DNA from: CAZWSE01 sp964636575
Lineage (GTDB): Bacteria > Pseudomonadota > Alphaproteobacteria > Rhodobacterales > Rhodobacteraceae
DNA: 44,489 nt
Assembly: GCA_964636575.1 (NCBI GenBank)
Contig: CAZWSE010000013.1
Span: forward strand, 1-44,489
Direction of reading: 5' to 3'
Shown: piece after piece, positions 8,254 through 16,211 of the stretch
How the letters are laid out: every line of letters starts with the position of its first letter
How positions within the stretch are numbered: the stretch's first letter is position 1
The notes under the pieces: model-generated
The model's database searches: none
What the model was told of the DNA's origin: nothing
Seen by the model: only the letters and a program-made list of their open reading frames with translations
Translations under genes and position numbers: made by a program

Positions 8254-8298
8254 TGCGTATGTCCGGCGGTGGGACACCCTTCCCCAACGAAGGGCGCA
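8254..8298 (+). ncRNA. Candidate serC leader RNA (three-way junction)
   Basis: TGCG (8254-8257) pairs with CGCA (8295-8298) and encloses two hairpins: GTCC (8261-8264) with GGAC (8272-8275), and CCCTTC (8277-8282) with GAAGGG (8289-8294) around a CCCAAC loop. The structure ends 20 nt before the serC ATG, just upstream of the ribosome site GAGAGGG. A conserved 'serC' leader motif is known upstream of serC in alphaproteobacteria, and position and clade fit. I judged this by eye, without a covariance model. Confidence 0.6.
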
Positions 8299-8318
8299 TA
8301 TCTGAGAGGGTAGCATTA

Positions 8319-9464
8319 ATGGCTATTACGACACCCGGCACGCGGCCGGCTAACCCGCGTTTTTCATCTGGCCCCTGCGCCAAACCCCCCACACATGACA
8401 TGTCCAAACTTGCCGACGCCCCTCTGGGCAGATCGCACCGTGCGGCTGTCGGCAAAGCAAAACTGCTTAAAGCGATTGAAGACACCCGCGACATCCTCGG
8501 GGTGCCTGCCGACTACAAAATCGGCATCGTACCTGCGTCCGACACAGGGGCTTACGAAATGGCGATGTGGTCGCTTCTAGGGGAACGCCCTGTTGAAATG
8601 ACCGCATGGGAATCGTTCGGCGCAGGCTGGGTCACGGATGTGGTCAAACAGCTCAAGATCGATGCCAATGTGACCACCGCCGACTACGGCGAGATCGTGG
8701 ATTTCACCAAACTGAACTTCGACAATGACGTCTGCTTCACATGGAACGGCACAACATCCGGCGTGCGCATGCCCAACGGCGACGCAATTCCAAGTGACCG
8801 CGCTGGCCTGACGCTTTGCGATGCAACTTCCGCGGCCTTCGCGATGGATCTGCCGTGGGACAAGCTCGATGTGACTACCTTCAGCTGGCAAAAAGTGCTC
8901 GGCGGGGAAGGGGCGCACGGGATGCTCATCCTTAGCCCGCGCGCCGTGGAACGGTTGGAATCCTACACACCCGCATGGCCGCTACCCAAAATCTTCCGGC
9001 TAACCAAAGGTGGCAAGCTGATCGACGGCATCTTCACAGGGGCCACGATCAACACGCCGTCTATGATGGCGGTCGAAGACTACCTGTTCGCACTGGATTG
9101 GGCGCGGTCTGTTGGCGGCTTGAAGGGCATGATCGCGCGTGCAGATGCCAACGCTAAAGCTGTGCATGACTTTGCAGCCCAGCGCGATTGGCTCGAAAAT
9201 CTGGCCTCTGATCCAGCCACATGGTCGAACACATCCGTGTGCCTGAAATTCAACGACGCGCGGATCAAAGATGGCGCAGCCTTCGCCAAAGCGGTTGCCA
9301 AGCGGCTTATGGATGAAAACGTGGCACTTGATATCGGCGCTTATCGCGACGCACCTGCAGGTCTTCGCATCTGGTGCGGCGGCACGGTAGAAACCAGCGA
9401 CATCGAAGCCATGCTGCCTTGGCTCGACTGGGCGTTTGAATCCGAGATCGCAGCCCAAGCCTAA
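8319..9464 (+). CDS. serC: Phosphoserine aminotransferase SerC
   Basis: A 381-residue class-V PLP aminotransferase that converts 3-phosphohydroxypyruvate plus glutamate to O-phosphoserine; SerC can also act in PLP synthesis on the 4-phosphoerythronate branch. The N-terminal Arg-Pro-Ala-Asn-Pro-x-Phe-Ser-Ser-Gly-Pro-Cys block is typical of the alphaproteobacterial type. The PLP lysine is Lys192 in Thr-Phe-Ser-Trp-Gln-Lys-Val-Leu-Gly-Gly-Glu. The start is ATG 8319 with GAGAGGG at 8304-8310; the longer frame from 8259 would begin inside the leader structure. serA follows 52 bp later on the same strand, so the two are one operon behind the leader RNA. Confidence 0.95.
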   Translation: MAITTPGTRPANPRFSSGPCAKPPTHDMSKLADAPLGRSHRAAVGKAKLLKAIEDTRDILGVPADYKIGIVPASDTGAYEMAMWSLLGERPVEMTAWESFGAGWVTDVVKQLKIDANVTTADYGEIVDFTKLNFDNDVCFTWNGTTSGVRMPNGDAIPSDRAGLTLCDATSAAFAMDLPWDKLDVTTFSWQKVLGGEGAHGMLILSPRAVERLESYTPAWPLPKIFRLTKGGKLIDGIFTGATINTPSMMAVEDYLFALDWARSVGGLKGMIARADANAKAVHDFAAQRDWLENLASDPATWSNTSVCLKFNDARIKDGAAFAKAVAKRLMDENVALDIGAYRDAPAGLRIWCGGTVETSDIEAMLPWLDWAFESEIAAQA

Positions 9465-9516
9465 TCCCCATTCCGCGCCCACAATGGCGCAAACTCATAT
9501 GAAAAGGACCACTCAC

Positions 9517-11112
9517 ATGGCCCCCAAAGTTCTCATTTCCGACAAGCTCAGCGACGCAGCTGTACAAATCTTCAAAGACCGCGGCATCGACGTGGATTTC
9601 GAACCCGATCTGGGTAAAGACAAAGACAAACTGCTCGAAGTCATCGGCAAGTATGACGGGCTGGCCATCCGGTCGGCGACCAAGGCGACCGAGAAAATCA
9701 TCGCCGCCGCAGACAACCTGAAAGTCATCGGACGGGCAGGCATCGGGGTCGACAACATCGACCGTGAAGCGGCCTCCAAAAAAGGTGTGATCGTAATGAA
9801 CACGCCGTTCGGCAATATGATCACCACCGCCGAACACGCGATTGCAATGATGTTCGCAGTGGCGCGTCAAATCCCAGAAGCAAGCGCATCAACCCACGCA
9901 GGCAAATGGGAAAAGTCCAAGTTTATGGGGGTTGAGCTCACCGGAAAAACGCTGGGCGTTATCGGAGCCGGCAACATCGGCGGCATCGTTTGCGATCGCG
10001 CCATCGGGTTGAAGATGAAAGTCATCGCCTATGATCCGTTTCTCAGCCAAGAAAAAGCCGACAAAATGGGTGTCGAAAAGGTCGAACTAGAAGAGCTTTT
10101 CCCACGCGCCGACTTCATCACCCTGCATGTGCCTGCCACAGATCAAACCCGCGGCATGATCAGCGCAGAGGCCATCGCGCAAATGAAAAAAGGCGTGCGG
10201 ATCATCAACTGCGCGCGCGGCGGTCTGGTAGACGAAGATGCACTGGCAGCGGCTCTCAAATCCGGCCACGTCGCCGGCGCTGCCTTTGATGTTTTCGCGG
10301 AAGAACCCGCAAAAGAAAACGCGCTGTTCAACTTGCCAAACGTGGTTTGTACGCCGCACCTCGGGGCGGCCACAACCGAAGCACAAGAAAACGTGGCCCT
10401 TCAAGTTGCGGAACAGATGTCAGATTACCTGCTGACAGGGGCCGTCACCAACGCGCTCAACATGCCCTCGGTAACGGCAGAAGAAGCAAAGGTCATGGGG
10501 CCTTGGCTGAAACTGTCCCAGCACCTGGGCAGCTTCATCGGGCAAATGACGGACGAGCCGATCAAAGCGATCAACATTCTGTATGACGGCTCGGTAGCGG
10601 GCATGAACCTAGAGGCACTCAATTGCGGCGTCATCGCGGGGATCATGAAAAAAGCGAACCCCGATGTGAACATGGTCAGCGCGCCGATCATCGCCAAAGA
10701 ACGGGGCATTCAGATCAGCACGACCAATCAGGACAAATCCGGTACCTTTGAAGGCTACGTCAAAGTGACCGTCGTGACAGCCCAGCGCGAACGCTCCGTT
10801 GCGGGGACAGTATTCAGCGACGGCAAGCCAAGGTTCATCCAGATCAAGGGCATCAATGTGGACGCCGAAATCGGGGCGAACATGCTCTACACGACCAACG
10901 AAGACGTGCCCGGCATTATCGGTACACTTGGTCAAACGATGGGCGAAAACGGGGTGAACATCGCGAACTTTACGCTCGGTCGTGCCGAAGTGAAGGGCGA
11001 AGCGATTGCGCTCTTGTACGTGGACGATCCGGTGCCTGCGCCAGTGCTCAAAAAGCTGGAAGACACAGGCATGTTCACGCAAGTCAAACCGCTTGTGTTC
11101 GACGTAAACTGA
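9517..11112 (+). CDS. serA: D-3-phosphoglycerate dehydrogenase SerA
   Basis: A 531-residue NAD-dependent dehydrogenase for the first step of serine synthesis. It has the long type-1 architecture: substrate and NAD domains (to about 310), an intervening domain, and a C-terminal ACT domain (from about 455) that usually binds serine for feedback control. The nucleotide loop is Gly-Ala-Gly-Asn-Ile-Gly at 150-155. The catalytic Arg is in Asn-Cys-Ala-Arg-Gly-Gly-Leu-Val-Asp-Glu, and the Glu and His lie in the Phe-Ala-Glu-Glu-Pro and Thr-Pro-His-Leu-Gly-Ala-Ala-Thr segments. The start is ATG 9517 with AAAAGGA 8-9 nt upstream; the frame open to 9436 overlaps serC. The operon ends at a strong hairpin after the stop. 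Confidence 0.96.
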   Translation: MAPKVLISDKLSDAAVQIFKDRGIDVDFEPDLGKDKDKLLEVIGKYDGLAIRSATKATEKIIAAADNLKVIGRAGIGVDNIDREAASKKGVIVMNTPFGNMITTAEHAIAMMFAVARQIPEASASTHAGKWEKSKFMGVELTGKTLGVIGAGNIGGIVCDRAIGLKMKVIAYDPFLSQEKADKMGVEKVELEELFPRADFITLHVPATDQTRGMISAEAIAQMKKGVRIINCARGGLVDEDALAAALKSGHVAGAAFDVFAEEPAKENALFNLPNVVCTPHLGAATTEAQENVALQVAEQMSDYLLTGAVTNALNMPSVTAEEAKVMGPWLKLSQHLGSFIGQMTDEPIKAINILYDGSVAGMNLEALNCGVIAGIMKKANPDVNMVSAPIIAKERGIQISTTNQDKSGTFEGYVKVTVVTAQRERSVAGTVFSDGKPRFIQIKGINVDAEIGANMLYTTNEDVPGIIGTLGQTMGENGVNIANFTLGRAEVKGEAIALLYVDDPVPAPVLKKLEDTGMFTQVKPLVFDVN

Positions 11113-11120
11113 ACCAATGC

Positions 11121-11159
11121 AAAGGTGGGGTGCCCCGTTGCTCCGGACACCCCACCTTT
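11121..11159 (+). terminator. Terminator of the serC-serA operon
   Basis: A perfect 12-bp inverted repeat, AAAGGTGGGGTG (11121-11132) and CACCCCACCTTT (11148-11159), with a 15-nt loop starts 9 bp after the serA stop. The T-run is short (TTT, then ACCCTTT), so efficiency may be moderate. Confidence 0.75.
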
Positions 11160-11180
11160 ACCCTTTCCAAAATACTCAAA
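11155..11180 (-). repeat. Intergenic GAGTATTTT-GGAAA element, copy A
   Basis: Read on the minus strand this is TTT-GAGTATTTTGGAAA-GGGTAAAGG. The 23 bases from GAGT on are identical to the element at 43207-43229 before pncB, and related copies lie at 25761 and 39011. The right end of its sequence overlaps the 3' arm of the serA terminator. Confidence 0.55.
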
Positions 11181-11263
11181 CCATCGACCGGCGACATGCT
11201 GGACGGCCGCGCTGAATTGATGCCATAAGCCAATCAACTCCAGCACAGACCAAGGACGCCCCC

Positions 11264-11989
11264 ATGCCCAGCCCTCTCTATGCCATCGGCGATGTGCACG
11301 GTCAGATTGACATGCTGCATGAGGCCCTCGGCCTGATCGAAGCAGAAGGCGGCAAACAGGCGAAGATCGTATTCATCGGGGACTACGTAGATCGGGGGCC
11401 AGACAGCAAGGCAGTCGTGCAGCTGCTCATTGATGCGGCAAAAGCGGGCAAACCTTGGGTGACGCTCAAAGGGAACCACGACCGCTATCTGCAACGGTTT
11501 GTTGAAACAGCAACAGTACGCGACCCCTGCACGAAGTCAGGGCTGCATTGGATGAACCCACGCCTCGGCGGGGACAAAACGCTGGCCTCCTACGGAGTTC
11601 CAGCGTCCGAGTCCGGCGATATGGCAGCAATCCACGCAGAGGCGGTGAAAGCCGTGCCCGACAGCCATCTGCATTTCATTCAAAACCTGCCAATTCGCTA
11701 TGAAACAGACGATCTGTTCTTCGCACATGCTGGGATCCAGCCGGGGGTAAAACTGGCAGATCAAGTCGAAGACGATCTTCTTTGGATCAGGGATCCCTTC
11801 CTCAAAGACACCCGCGATCATGGCAAGTTGATCGTTCACGGCCACACCATGATCGAAGCGCCACAGGCCTATCACAACCGGATCAATCTTGATGGCGGGG
11901 CAGGGCAAGGCCGGCCCCTATATCCTGCGGTTTTTGAAGGGCGGCAATGCTGGTTGCTGACACGGGGCGGACGGGTGCCACTGGGCTAA
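11264..11989 (+). CDS. PPP-type serine/threonine protein phosphatase (metallophosphoesterase)
   Basis: A 241-residue calcineurin-like phosphoesterase with the full PPP metal-binding set: Gly-Asp-Val-His-Gly (9-13), Gly-Asp-Tyr-Val-Asp-Arg-Gly-Pro-Asp-Ser, Lys-Gly-Asn-His-Asp, Ala-His-Ala-Gly and Val-His-Gly-His-Thr. These bind two metal ions and activate water for phosphoester hydrolysis. Bacterial relatives act as Ser/Thr protein phosphatases (PrpA/PrpB-like) or on bis(5'-nucleosyl) tetraphosphates; the sequence favours the former but does not decide. The start is ATG 11264, with AAGGA shortly upstream. The TAA stop shares a CTAA tetranucleotide with the stop of the convergent tdh gene. Confidence 0.85.
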   Translation: MPSPLYAIGDVHGQIDMLHEALGLIEAEGGKQAKIVFIGDYVDRGPDSKAVVQLLIDAAKAGKPWVTLKGNHDRYLQRFVETATVRDPCTKSGLHWMNPRLGGDKTLASYGVPASESGDMAAIHAEAVKAVPDSHLHFIQNLPIRYETDDLFFAHAGIQPGVKLADQVEDDLLWIRDPFLKDTRDHGKLIVHGHTMIEAPQAYHNRINLDGGAGQGRPLYPAVFEGRQCWLLTRGGRVPLG

Positions 11990-13023
11990 GTCCAGTCCAG
12001 CACGACCTTACCGCTATCACCTGATTTCATCGCAGCGAAACCGGCTTCATAGTCGGCGGCAGCAAAACGGTGAGTGATCACACTCGACACATCCAAACCG
12101 TTTTGCAGCATGGCAATCATCTTATACCAAGTCTCGAAAATCTCCCGACCGTAGACACCTTTTAGGGTGATCGCCTTAAACACAATCCGCGACCAGTCGA
12201 CGGGGCTTTTGCCGGGCGGAATGCCCAGCATCGCAATTCGGCCTCCCATCACCAACGCATCAACCATCTGGTCCAAGGCTTGCTGATTGCCAGACATCTC
12301 CAACCCCACATCAAACCCTTCACGCAGCTTCAGGCGGGCTTTGACGTCATTCAGATCTTCGCGCGATACGTTGACAGGGGTCACATCAGCCACTTGTTCA
12401 GCCAGTGCCAACCGATCCGTATTCACATCCGTGATCACCACGTTGCGGGCGCCCACATGTCGGGCAACGGCGGCGGCCATAATTCCGATAGGGCCAGCAC
12501 CCGTGACCAACACATCTTCGCCAATCAAATCGAACGACAAGGCGGTGTGTACGGCATTTCCCAAGGGATCAAGGATCGCTCCAATATCGTCGTTGATCTC
12601 ATCCGGCAACGGGACAACATTGAACGCAGGCAGGCTCAGGTATTCGGCAAAGGCACCTTGGACATTGACCCCAATTCCCTTGGTCGCAGGATCAAGATGA
12701 AACTTACCAGCGCGGCTTTGACGGCTGGTGGACCCAATCAAATGACCTTCGCCACTGCATCTTTGGCCAAGTGCAAGGCCCTCTACAGTGCGACCGATCT
12801 CTACAATCTCGCCTGCGAACTCATGGCCGGTAATCATCGGAACAGGCACCGTTGCCTTGGCCCAATCGTCCCAGTTCCAGATATGGATGTCCGTGCCGCA
12901 GATGCCGGTCTTTTTGATCTTTATCAGCACATCATCAGGACCGATCTCGGGAACATCAGCTTGAACAGACCAAAGCCCTTCACGCGGGTGCAGTTTTGAT
13001 AAAGCGGTCATAGTGTTGGTCAT
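11986..13023 (-). CDS. tdh: L-threonine 3-dehydrogenase Tdh lacking the structural-zinc cysteines
   Basis: A 345-residue zinc alcohol-dehydrogenase family enzyme that oxidises threonine to 2-amino-3-oxobutyrate, the substrate of Kbl encoded just upstream. The catalytic zinc ligands are present: Cys42 in Gly-Ile-Cys-Gly-Thr-Asp, and His67-Glu68 in Gly-His-Glu-Phe-Ala-Gly. The NAD motif Gly-Ala-Gly-Pro-Ile-Gly is intact. The lobe that normally carries four cysteines for a second, structural zinc reads Gly97-Ser-Thr-Ser100-Arg-Gln-Ser103 ... Asp111, with all four Cys replaced and the spacing kept. The start overlaps the kbl stop (ATGA), which supports translational coupling. Confidence 0.93.
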   Translation of the reverse strand: MTNTMTALSKLHPREGLWSVQADVPEIGPDDVLIKIKKTGICGTDIHIWNWDDWAKATVPVPMITGHEFAGEIVEIGRTVEGLALGQRCSGEGHLIGSTSRQSRAGKFHLDPATKGIGVNVQGAFAEYLSLPAFNVVPLPDEINDDIGAILDPLGNAVHTALSFDLIGEDVLVTGAGPIGIMAAAVARHVGARNVVITDVNTDRLALAEQVADVTPVNVSREDLNDVKARLKLREGFDVGLEMSGNQQALDQMVDALVMGGRIAMLGIPPGKSPVDWSRIVFKAITLKGVYGREIFETWYKMIAMLQNGLDVSSVITHRFAAADYEAGFAAMKSGDSGKVVLDWT

Positions 13024-14207
13024 TGCAACACTCCGGTCGCGCGGCCCGCTGTCTCAAAGGCAGCCAATGCGCAATCAAGATCAGCAGCGGTCAAGCCCGC
13101 ATTCATCTGGGTACGGATACGAGCCTGCCCATGCGGCACGACCGGATAGAAAAATCCGGAAACGTAAATGCCCTCATCATAAAGCCGCGCCGCCATGTCT
13201 TGGGCCAGTCGGGCATCGCCAAGCATAACGGGAACAATCGGATGGGAACCGTCCAACAGATCAAACCCGAGATCGGACAGGCCCTTGCGCCAGTAGGCGG
13301 TGTTGTTGAACAGACGGGCGCGTAAAACCTCGCCCTGCTCCACTAGGTCAATCGCCTTGATCGCTGCCGCAACAATCGCAGGGGGAAGGGAATTGGAAAA
13401 CAGGTAAGGCCGCGCCCGCTGCCGCAGCACATCAATCACCGGCTGCGAACCGGCAATATAGCCGCCAATCGATCCGCCCAGCGCCTTGCCGAAGGTGCCC
13501 GTCAAAATATCGACGTTAACACCGAAATGGGCAGGCGTGCCCGCGCCCTTTGGCCCCATAAAGCCGGTGGCATGACAGTCATCGACCATCGTCACGGCGT
13601 CGTACTTTTCGGCCAATGCAGTGATCTCCGGCAGGTTCGCCAAATACCCATCCATACTGAACACGCCATCTGTCGCGATCATAATGTGCCGCGCGCCGTC
13701 TGCGCGGGCCGCTTTCAATTGCGTTTCCAGATCATCCATATCGGAATTGGCGAACCGATAGCGTTTGGCCTTAGACAGCCTGATCCCGTCAATGATCGAC
13801 GCATGATTAAGCGCATCCGAGACAATCGCATCCTCAGGACCTAGAAGCGGTTCAAACAAACCACCATTGGCATCAAAGCAGGCCGCGAACAGAATAGTAT
13901 CGTCCTTGCCTAAGAAGCCAGCCAACCGCTGCTCAAGCTCTCTGTGCAGATCCTGCGTGCCGCAGATGAACCGGACAGAAGCCATACCAAACCCATGACT
14001 GTCGAGCGCGCCTTTAGCGGCAGCAATCAAGTCAGGATGATCAGCCAATCCAAGATAATTGTTGGCACATAGGTTGATCATTGGCCTGCCATCTACCGCG
14101 ATGGAGTGGGCTTGTGGGGATGTGATCAGACGTTCTGTTTTGGTCAGACCATCCGCATCAATTTGGGCGATCGTTTCGGAAAGATGGGCGGTGAAAGCAC
14201 TGGACAT
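13020..14207 (-). CDS. kbl: 2-amino-3-ketobutyrate CoA ligase (glycine C-acetyltransferase) Kbl
   Basis: A 395-residue PLP enzyme of the alpha-oxoamine synthase family that cleaves 2-amino-3-oxobutyrate with CoA to glycine and acetyl-CoA. Key residues are His135 (Asn-His-Ala-Ser-Ile-Ile-Asp-Gly), Asp209 and His212 (Asp-Asp-Cys-His-Ala-Thr-Gly) and the PLP lysine Lys241 in Thr-Phe-Gly-Lys-Ala-Leu-Gly-Gly. Length matches E. coli Kbl (about 398). The start is ATG 14207 with AAAGGAG 8 nt upstream, one of the best ribosome sites in the window. It forms a two-gene operon with tdh and lies downstream of an XRE-cupin regulator gene on the same strand, separated by 95 bp that hold candidate operator repeats. 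Confidence 0.95.
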   Translation of the reverse strand: MSSAFTAHLSETIAQIDADGLTKTERLITSPQAHSIAVDGRPMINLCANNYLGLADHPDLIAAAKGALDSHGFGMASVRFICGTQDLHRELEQRLAGFLGKDDTILFAACFDANGGLFEPLLGPEDAIVSDALNHASIIDGIRLSKAKRYRFANSDMDDLETQLKAARADGARHIMIATDGVFSMDGYLANLPEITALAEKYDAVTMVDDCHATGFMGPKGAGTPAHFGVNVDILTGTFGKALGGSIGGYIAGSQPVIDVLRQRARPYLFSNSLPPAIVAAAIKAIDLVEQGEVLRARLFNNTAYWRKGLSDLGFDLLDGSHPIVPVMLGDARLAQDMAARLYDEGIYVSGFFYPVVPHGQARIRTQMNAGLTAADLDCALAAFETAGRATGVLQ

Positions 14208-14244
14208 AGAAGCGACTCCTTTGGAGCACTTCTATCATATGGAA

Positions 14245-14293
14245 ATGATATCCGTAATACTGGAAATACAAAATAACAGATAAAATCCGTTAA
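14245..14293 (-). promoter_or_regulatory. Candidate operator: two ATCCGTWA repeats before kbl
   Basis: Two similar 14-mers, ATGATATCCGTAAT (14245-14258) and ATAAAATCCGTTAA (14280-14293), match at 10 of 14 positions and start 35 bp apart, in the AT-rich gap between the XRE-cupin regulator and kbl. The first also sits in the imperfect palindrome GGAAATGATATCC (14241-14253). They are good candidates for binding sites of the adjacent regulator, but this is inference. Confidence 0.4.
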
Positions 14294-14302
14294 ACAGGAT
14301 TT

Positions 14303-14869
14303 TTAGGCGTTATGAACCACCAAGAACGCACGGGCAGGGCCTGATGGAGCAGAAATACTATGTGCAACATCCGCCGCATAATGGGCTGTATCTCCGGGGC
14401 CGAGCTCCTGTGACGTCTCGCCTGATGATACAACAACATGGCCCTCAATGACGGTCAGTTGCTCTCGGGCGCCGATACTGTGGGCCTGACTGTCCAGCAA
14501 TCCTTCGGCTGACAATCGCAACTCGTAAGTCTCATGCTGGCCCGCGTCCTCTGGGGGGGACAGGATCAAAATGCGCACCCCATCGCCGCGCTTGTCGATT
14601 GTAGGCACCTGAGCCGCGCGGACCACATCAATTGAGGCGGGGCCTGATCCGGCATCCAACAACCCTGCAAAATCGACCTGCAAGGCGCGCGTCAGGTTCC
14701 ACAACGTCGCAATCGTCGGGCTGCTTTCACCGCGTTCGATCTGGCTGACCATCGATCTGGACACGCCTGACAGTTTGGAAACAGCATCAAGCGACAACCC
14801 TTGAGACCGACGCGCCTCCTTCAGGCGGGCGGGCAACAAATTCAAGATAGCGTCAGTGTTTTCTGTCAT
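14303..14869 (-). CDS. XRE-family transcriptional regulator with C-terminal cupin domain
   Basis: A 188-residue regulator of the two-domain XRE-cupin type. Residues about 10-70 form the helix-turn-helix: Leu-Lys-Glu-Ala-Arg-Arg-Ser-Gln-Gly-Leu-Ser-Leu, then Ser-Gly-Val-Ser-Arg-Ser-Met-Val-Ser-Gln-Ile-Glu-Arg-Gly. The C-terminal third (Val-Ile-Glu-Gly-His-Val-Val-Val, then Leu-Gly-Pro-Gly-Asp-Thr-Ala) is a small cupin barrel that senses a ligand, often an amino acid or amine. The start is ATG 14869; no clear ribosome site precedes it. An extension to 15022 runs antisense to the thiolase start and is rejected. Its place upstream of kbl-tdh on the same strand suggests it controls threonine catabolism in response to an amino acid, and possibly the divergent thiolase gene. 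Both are inference. Confidence 0.88.
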   Translation of the reverse strand: MTENTDAILNLLPARLKEARRSQGLSLDAVSKLSGVSRSMVSQIERGESSPTIATLWNLTRALQVDFAGLLDAGSGPASIDVVRAAQVPTIDKRGDGVRILILSPPEDAGQHETYELRLSAEGLLDSQAHSIGAREQLTVIEGHVVVSSGETSQELGPGDTAHYAADVAHSISAPSGPARAFLVVHNA

Positions 14870-14982
14870 ATCGGATGTCTGGCCGAGGCATTCCAGAACG
14901 TCAACATAAGATGACGGAACGTATGTGCTGGCCTTCGGTCTCGATGGCTTCAATACTGGACCAAACGGGAATGGAGACAGAC

Positions 14983-16158
14983 ATGACAGACATTGTGATT
15001 CTTGACGGAGCACGCACCGCAATCGGAACTATGGGTGGCGCATTGGCAGCAACACCGCCGATTTCTCTGGCCGCAACGGTGACCAAAGAAGCGTTGTCTC
15101 GATCCGGCGTAGACGGCGGACAGGTTGGCCATGTTGTATTCGGACACGTCATCAACACAGAACCGCGCGACATGTATCTGTCACGGGTCGCAGCGATTGA
15201 AGCAGGAATACCAGATACAACGCCAGCAATGAACGTAAACCGTTTGTGCGGGTCAGGGGCGCAAGCCGTGGTATCTGCCGTTCAATCGCTGATGCTGGGC
15301 GACGCAGAGTTCGCAGTTGCTGGCGGGGCGGAAAGCATGTCGCGCAGCCCCTACATTGTGCCCGATCAACGCTGGGGCTCAAAGATGGGGGATGTGCGCA
15401 CACTCGACATGATGTTGGGCGCTTTGAACTGTCCGTTTGGAACCGGTCATATGGGTGTCACTGCCGAAAATGTCGCGGCCGAACATGACGTGACCCGCGC
15501 CGATCAAGACGGTTTTGCCTACACCAGCCAACAACGCGCAGCCCATGCGATTTCCGAAGGGTACTTCAAATCTCAAATCGTGCCGGTCGATGTAAAGGTG
15601 AAACGTGATCTTGTGCCTTTCGATACCGACGAACATCCCAAAGCCACAACACCCGAAGTTCTTGCCGGATTGCGGACTGTCTTTCAGAAAGATGGAACCG
15701 TGACCGCAGGAAACGCCTCTGGCATCAACGACGGCGCTGCCGCAATGGTTCTGGCCACGTCGCAAGCCGCCGAAAAAGCAGGTCTGAAACCCAAAGCCCG
15801 CGTTCTAGGCTACGCCCATGCCGGTGTGAGACCTGAGGTCATGGGGATCGGACCCGTACCTGCTGTCGAAAACCTGCTGGCCCGAACGGGTCTCAGCATT
15901 TCCGATTTCGATGTGATCGAAAGCAACGAAGCCTTTGCGGCCCAAGCACTGGCTGTGAACAAAGGACTGGGCCTTGATCCGGCCAAAGTGAACCCCAACG
16001 GTGGTGCCATCGCTTTGGGTCATCCGGTCGGCGCCACAGGGGCGATTATCACGCTCAAAGCACTTTACGAACTGGAACGGACTGGCGGGTCAAAAGCGCT
16101 GGTGACCATGTGTATCGGGGGCGGGCAGGGGATTGCATTGGCTATCGAAAGGCTCTGA
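14983..16158 (+). CDS. Acetyl-CoA C-acyltransferase (beta-ketothiolase)
   Basis: A 391-residue thiolase that condenses or cleaves 3-ketoacyl-CoA. The catalytic triad is Cys89 (Asn-Arg-Leu-Cys-Gly-Ser-Gly), His347 (Gly-His-Pro-Val-Gly-Ala-Thr-Gly) and Cys377 (Met-Cys-Ile-Gly-Gly-Gly-Gln-Gly); Asn-Glu-Ala-Phe-Ala is also present. Sequence and length fit the BktB/PhaA group used in polyhydroxyalkanoate or short-chain beta-oxidation, but a more exact call is not safe. The start is ATG 14983 with GGAG close upstream; the longer frame from 14875 overlaps the regulator's promoter region. It diverges from the XRE-cupin regulator. Acetyl-CoA made by Kbl could feed it, which would explain the neighbourhood. 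Confidence 0.92.
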   Translation: MTDIVILDGARTAIGTMGGALAATPPISLAATVTKEALSRSGVDGGQVGHVVFGHVINTEPRDMYLSRVAAIEAGIPDTTPAMNVNRLCGSGAQAVVSAVQSLMLGDAEFAVAGGAESMSRSPYIVPDQRWGSKMGDVRTLDMMLGALNCPFGTGHMGVTAENVAAEHDVTRADQDGFAYTSQQRAAHAISEGYFKSQIVPVDVKVKRDLVPFDTDEHPKATTPEVLAGLRTVFQKDGTVTAGNASGINDGAAAMVLATSQAAEKAGLKPKARVLGYAHAGVRPEVMGIGPVPAVENLLARTGLSISDFDVIESNEAFAAQALAVNKGLGLDPAKVNPNGGAIALGHPVGATGAIITLKALYELERTGGSKALVTMCIGGGQGIALAIERL

Positions 16159-16211
16159 CAAAAGAAGCTGTGCGCGCTAGGGCGCAGGCCACATTTCATG
16201 CGTTGAACGGA

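Noticed and set aside
16171..16186. TGCGC-GCTAGG-GCGCA hairpin as a terminator of the thiolase gene
   Set aside because: The stem is only 5 bp and no T-run follows.
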